Made by a program: the position numbers and the translations under genes. Of a DNA stretch of 8,161 nucleotides, positions 6,348-8,161 are shown in pieces. A model generated the notes under the pieces. It was not told where the DNA came from, searched no databases, and worked only from the letters and a program-made list of their open reading frames with translations. This DNA is from Mageeibacillus sp. UBA5747. GTDB lineage: Bacteria > Bacillota > Clostridia > Saccharofermentanales > UBA5734. The DNA lies in NCBI GenBank assembly GCA_002419145.1, contig DIFN01000030.1, positions 1-8,161 of the forward strand, read 5' to 3'. How positions within the stretch are numbered: position 1 is the first letter of the stretch; each line of letters opens with the position of its first letter.

Positions 6348-6359
6348 ATTGTATACAAT
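6348..6359. promoter_or_regulatory. Candidate GntR/FadR-type operator, ATTGTATACAAT
   Basis: This is a perfect 12-bp palindrome just downstream of the expected aconitase transcription start (about 6362) and upstream of its ribosome site. The core TGTATACA fits the general FadR-subfamily operator pattern yGTM-N(0-1)-KACr. A FadR-type regulator is the second gene of the same operon, so an autoregulatory site is the simplest reading. Binding at this place would block or slow initiation. The match is seen; the pairing with this regulator is inference. Confidence 0.65.
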
Positions 6360-6368
6360 TATTTTCCT

Positions 6369-6398
6369 ATTATCATGCAAGAAACCGCAGCCTGTCAA
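6369..6398 (-). promoter_or_regulatory. Promoter of the aconitase-GntR-citrate synthase operon
   Basis: On the minus strand TTGACA (6398-6393) is followed after 18 bp by GATAAT (6374-6369), giving a start near 6362. The -35 box is a perfect match and the -10 box matches at five of six positions. The -35 box overlaps the left arm and loop of the preceding terminator hairpin. Confidence 0.72.
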
Positions 6399-6425
6399 CC
6401 GTATTTTACGATTCAGGCTGCGGTT
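6379..6425 (-). terminator. Terminator-like hairpin after the potassium channel gene
   Basis: AACCGCAGCCTG (6383-6394) and CAGGCTGCGGTT (6414-6425) form a perfect 12-bp stem. A small inner CGTA-TTT-TACG stem lies in the 19-nt loop. On the minus strand the stem is followed by TTCTT, a short and interrupted T run, so it is a moderate terminator. It lies about 58 nt after the channel gene stop and overlaps the next operon's promoter. Confidence 0.72.
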
Positions 6426-6483
6426 AAATGGCAAGCTGTGCTGCTTTTATGAAATTTTCTAATTCTTTTCCTGCATTTTACCA

Positions 6484-7926
6484 TCAGCCAACCAGGATTT
6501 TCCCTTCCGGATGGACGATTTCGCGTTTTTTGGCCGTGCGCAAGGCCAGGCTGATGGCAAATGATGCAGGACCGACACGGCCCAGATACATGGCAGGGAT
6601 CAGGACGATCTGGCTGGCTGTCGTCAGGAAAGGTGTTCCGGCAGATGACAAGCCAACTGTGGCAAAGGCAGACGTCGCCTCAAAAAGCAGGTCGAGAAAA
6701 CTGATGCGGCCCGCTTCGAGCGCTTGGACTTCAAAATAGCCCATCATGATGGTCGTGGTCAGGACAATCAACATACCCAGACCCATGACCGCCAGAGCCC
6801 GGGTGAAGGTCTCGCGCGACAGGCGGTGGCGGGAGAGGACGATCTCGTCATGGTTGGTAATATCCGAGACAATGGTGGCGACAAAGACTGCGAACGTGGT
6901 GATCTTGATACCGCCACCGGTCGAGCCGGGAGCGGCCCCGATAAACATCAGGATGACCGTGATGAATTTGGATGTGTCATAGAGGGAGGCTTGGTCAATG
7001 GAGTTAAAGCCAGCCGTACGGGGCGTGACGGATTGGAAAAAAGCAGCCAGCGGACGTTGCCAGGCTGGCAGAGACCCCAATGAATACGGGTGCAAAGTAT
7101 TGTGCCATTCCGTCGCCATAAAGGCTACCATGCCGGTCACAATCAGGATGCCGGTCATGGCCAGCACAACCCGGGAATGAAAATGCAACCTCCCGCCTTG
7201 CCTGATGGAGAGAATCTCTGTCCAGACAAAAAATCCCAGGCCGCCGCTGATAATCAGCAAAGCGGTGGTCAGGATAACGATCGGGTCGTTGTTCCAGGCG
7301 ATCAGGCTCGAAAATCTGCCATCCGTAGCACCCAGGGCCAGCATGCCAGGGGCAATGGTGTCGCCATGCAGGTCGAATCCGGCATTGCAATAAGCTGATA
7401 CCGCGTGAAAGACACCTTTGGTGATCCCATCGCGCAGGCCATAGCGCAGGGAAAAGCGCCAGGAAAAAATGACGGCACCAATGCCCTCTGTGACCAGGGT
7501 AATCGCAATGATTTTGCGCACAAGGGTGAAGACATCCTCAAAATTGAAACTGGCCGTGGATTCTTTTGTCACAACCAAGGTCTTGAGGCTGGCCTTGCGG
7601 CGCATGAAGCTGTAAAAAAAGCTGGTGATCGTGACGATCCCCAGACCGCCAATCTGAATCAGAAGCAAGATGACGGATTTGCCATACGTGCTCCAATAGG
7701 TAGCCGTGTCCTCCAGGACAAGTCCAGTGACACAGACAGCCGAGGTTGCTGTAAACAACGCGCGGAGCAGCCCTGGGCTATTGCCTGATTTCGTAGCAAA
7801 CGGCAAAAGCAGCAGCAAAGATCCGGTCAGGATCACCACGGCAAAGGAAGAAACGATCAGGCGCAAAGGATTGATGCTGAGAAGCCGGATCGGTGATGTG
7901 CTTTTGGCCCGGTTGACAATCGCCAT
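6484..7926 (-). CDS. ktrB: Potassium uptake channel subunit, KtrB/TrkH family
   Basis: This 480-residue membrane protein forms the K+-conducting pore of a Ktr/Trk uptake system. Four pore loops with the family's filter signatures are visible in order: 'SAVCVTGL' (62-69), 'SAYCNAGF' (177-184), 'TPRTAGFN' (301-308) and 'FATVGLS' (421-427). Each sits between hydrophobic membrane segments, such as 22-42, 84-106, 215-235, 254-271, 320-333 and 378-396. The glycine-rich stretch 'GAAPGSTGGGIK' (330-341) is the intramembrane gating loop of the third repeat. The C-terminal 'HPEGKILVG' is also characteristic. The length fits KtrB-type proteins (about 450-490). The start at ATG 7926 has AAGGAG about 8 nt upstream. 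It follows the gating subunit gene by 22 nt and the two are surely co-transcribed. KtrB and TrkH are close relatives; the length and terminus favour KtrB. Confidence 0.93.
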   Translation of the reverse strand: MAIVNRAKSTSPIRLLSINPLRLIVSSFAVVILTGSLLLLLPFATKSGNSPGLLRALFTATSAVCVTGLVLEDTATYWSTYGKSVILLLIQIGGLGIVTITSFFYSFMRRKASLKTLVVTKESTASFNFEDVFTLVRKIIAITLVTEGIGAVIFSWRFSLRYGLRDGITKGVFHAVSAYCNAGFDLHGDTIAPGMLALGATDGRFSSLIAWNNDPIVILTTALLIISGGLGFFVWTEILSIRQGGRLHFHSRVVLAMTGILIVTGMVAFMATEWHNTLHPYSLGSLPAWQRPLAAFFQSVTPRTAGFNSIDQASLYDTSKFITVILMFIGAAPGSTGGGIKITTFAVFVATIVSDITNHDEIVLSRHRLSRETFTRALAVMGLGMLIVLTTTIMMGYFEVQALEAGRISFLDLLFEATSAFATVGLSSAGTPFLTTASQIVLIPAMYLGRVGPASFAISLALRTAKKREIVHPEGKILVG

Positions 7927-7948
7927 ATTTGTTCTCCTTCCTGCTTCC

Positions 7949-8161
7949 CTACTTCCGGATCATGGTTTTCATGATCGCATTGAATTCAGTGGAATCGGCA
8001 ATCATCAAGAAGGTATCATCCGGCTGCATGATCAAATTGCCGCGCGGCATTTCAACGGTCCCGTCAGCATGGGTGATCATGACAATCTTGCTGTCGCCAG
8101 GGAAGTCATAAGCTTCGAGGGTTTTGCCACAGGCAACCGAACGGGCAGAAAGTTTGAATTC
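7949..8161 (-). CDS. TrkA/KtrA-type potassium channel gating subunit, C-terminal part
   Basis: Only the last 70 codons are present; the gene enters from the right edge. The visible part, from 'EFKLSARSVACGKTLEAYDF' to 'AIMKTMIRK', matches the RCK_C (TrkA_C) regulatory domain. It shows a beta-strand pattern such as 'SKIVMITHADG', 'EMPRGNLIMQPDDTFLMIAD'. This domain binds a nucleotide-like or divalent ligand and forms part of the cytoplasmic ring that opens and closes the membrane pore. The NAD/ATP-binding RCK_N domain should lie outside the window. The stop is 22 nt before the channel gene. Whether the full protein is a one-unit KtrA (about 220 residues) or a duplicated TrkA (about 450) cannot be told here. 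Confidence 0.82.
   Translation of the reverse strand, partial: EFKLSARSVACGKTLEAYDFPGDSKIVMITHADGTVEMPRGNLIMQPDDTFLMIADSTEFNAIMKTMIRK

Noticed and set aside
6330..6434. 35-codon N-terminal extension of aconitase
   Set aside because: It runs through the promoter, the palindrome and the ribosome site, and the residues do not resemble the family's N-terminus.
8156..8161. Window ends exactly on an EcoRI site, suggesting a cloned fragment end
   Set aside because: Other GAATTC sites lie inside the window (for example near 2003 and 7981) and the left edge has none, so this is probably coincidence.

Overview
The window looks like a piece of an anaerobic or facultative Firmicutes-type (clostridial or related) chromosome. 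The grounds are the strong AGGAGG ribosome sites, the lipoprotein signal followed by a Thr/Ala/Glu-rich linker on the sugar-binding protein, sigma-A type TTGACA/TATAAT promoters, rho-independent terminators, and the monomeric ~640-residue aconitase of the kind often called Aquifex-type. Genus and species cannot be read from this sequence. All protein genes lie on the minus strand; the only plus-strand gene recognised is a tRNA.

Read in the direction of transcription (right to left), the layout is as follows. (1) 8161-6484: the end of a TrkA/KtrA-like gating subunit, then a complete KtrB/TrkH potassium channel subunit, closed by a 12-bp hairpin terminator. (2) 6398-2246: an operon of aconitase, a FadR-type GntR regulator and citrate synthase. 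The genes are packed with a 6-nt gap and then an 11-nt overlap. The operon has its own TTGACA-N18-GATAAT promoter, a perfect ATTGTATACAAT palindrome between the transcription start and the first ribosome site, and a 15-bp perfect hairpin terminator. It carries the first steps from oxaloacetate and acetyl-CoA to isocitrate, the route to 2-oxoglutarate and glutamate; no isocitrate dehydrogenase is in the window. The regulator in the middle probably controls its own operon through the palindrome. (3) 2037-2205: tRNA-Glu(CTC) on the plus strand with its own promoter and terminator, convergent with the citrate synthase gene. (4) 1670-1: a consensus promoter, a leader of about 235 nt with tandem 21-bp repeats, a sugar/polyol ABC transporter binding lipoprotein, an intercistronic hairpin, and the first 65 codons of the transporter ATPase.

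The genes are ordinary housekeeping and transport families, and I see no mobile element, CRISPR array, phage gene or clearly new system. The points most worth attention are regulatory: the candidate GntR operator, the aconitase promoter whose -35 box sits inside the terminator hairpin of the preceding gene, and the repeat-bearing leader of the transporter operon. The 366-bp stretch 1671-2036 has no recognisable gene.
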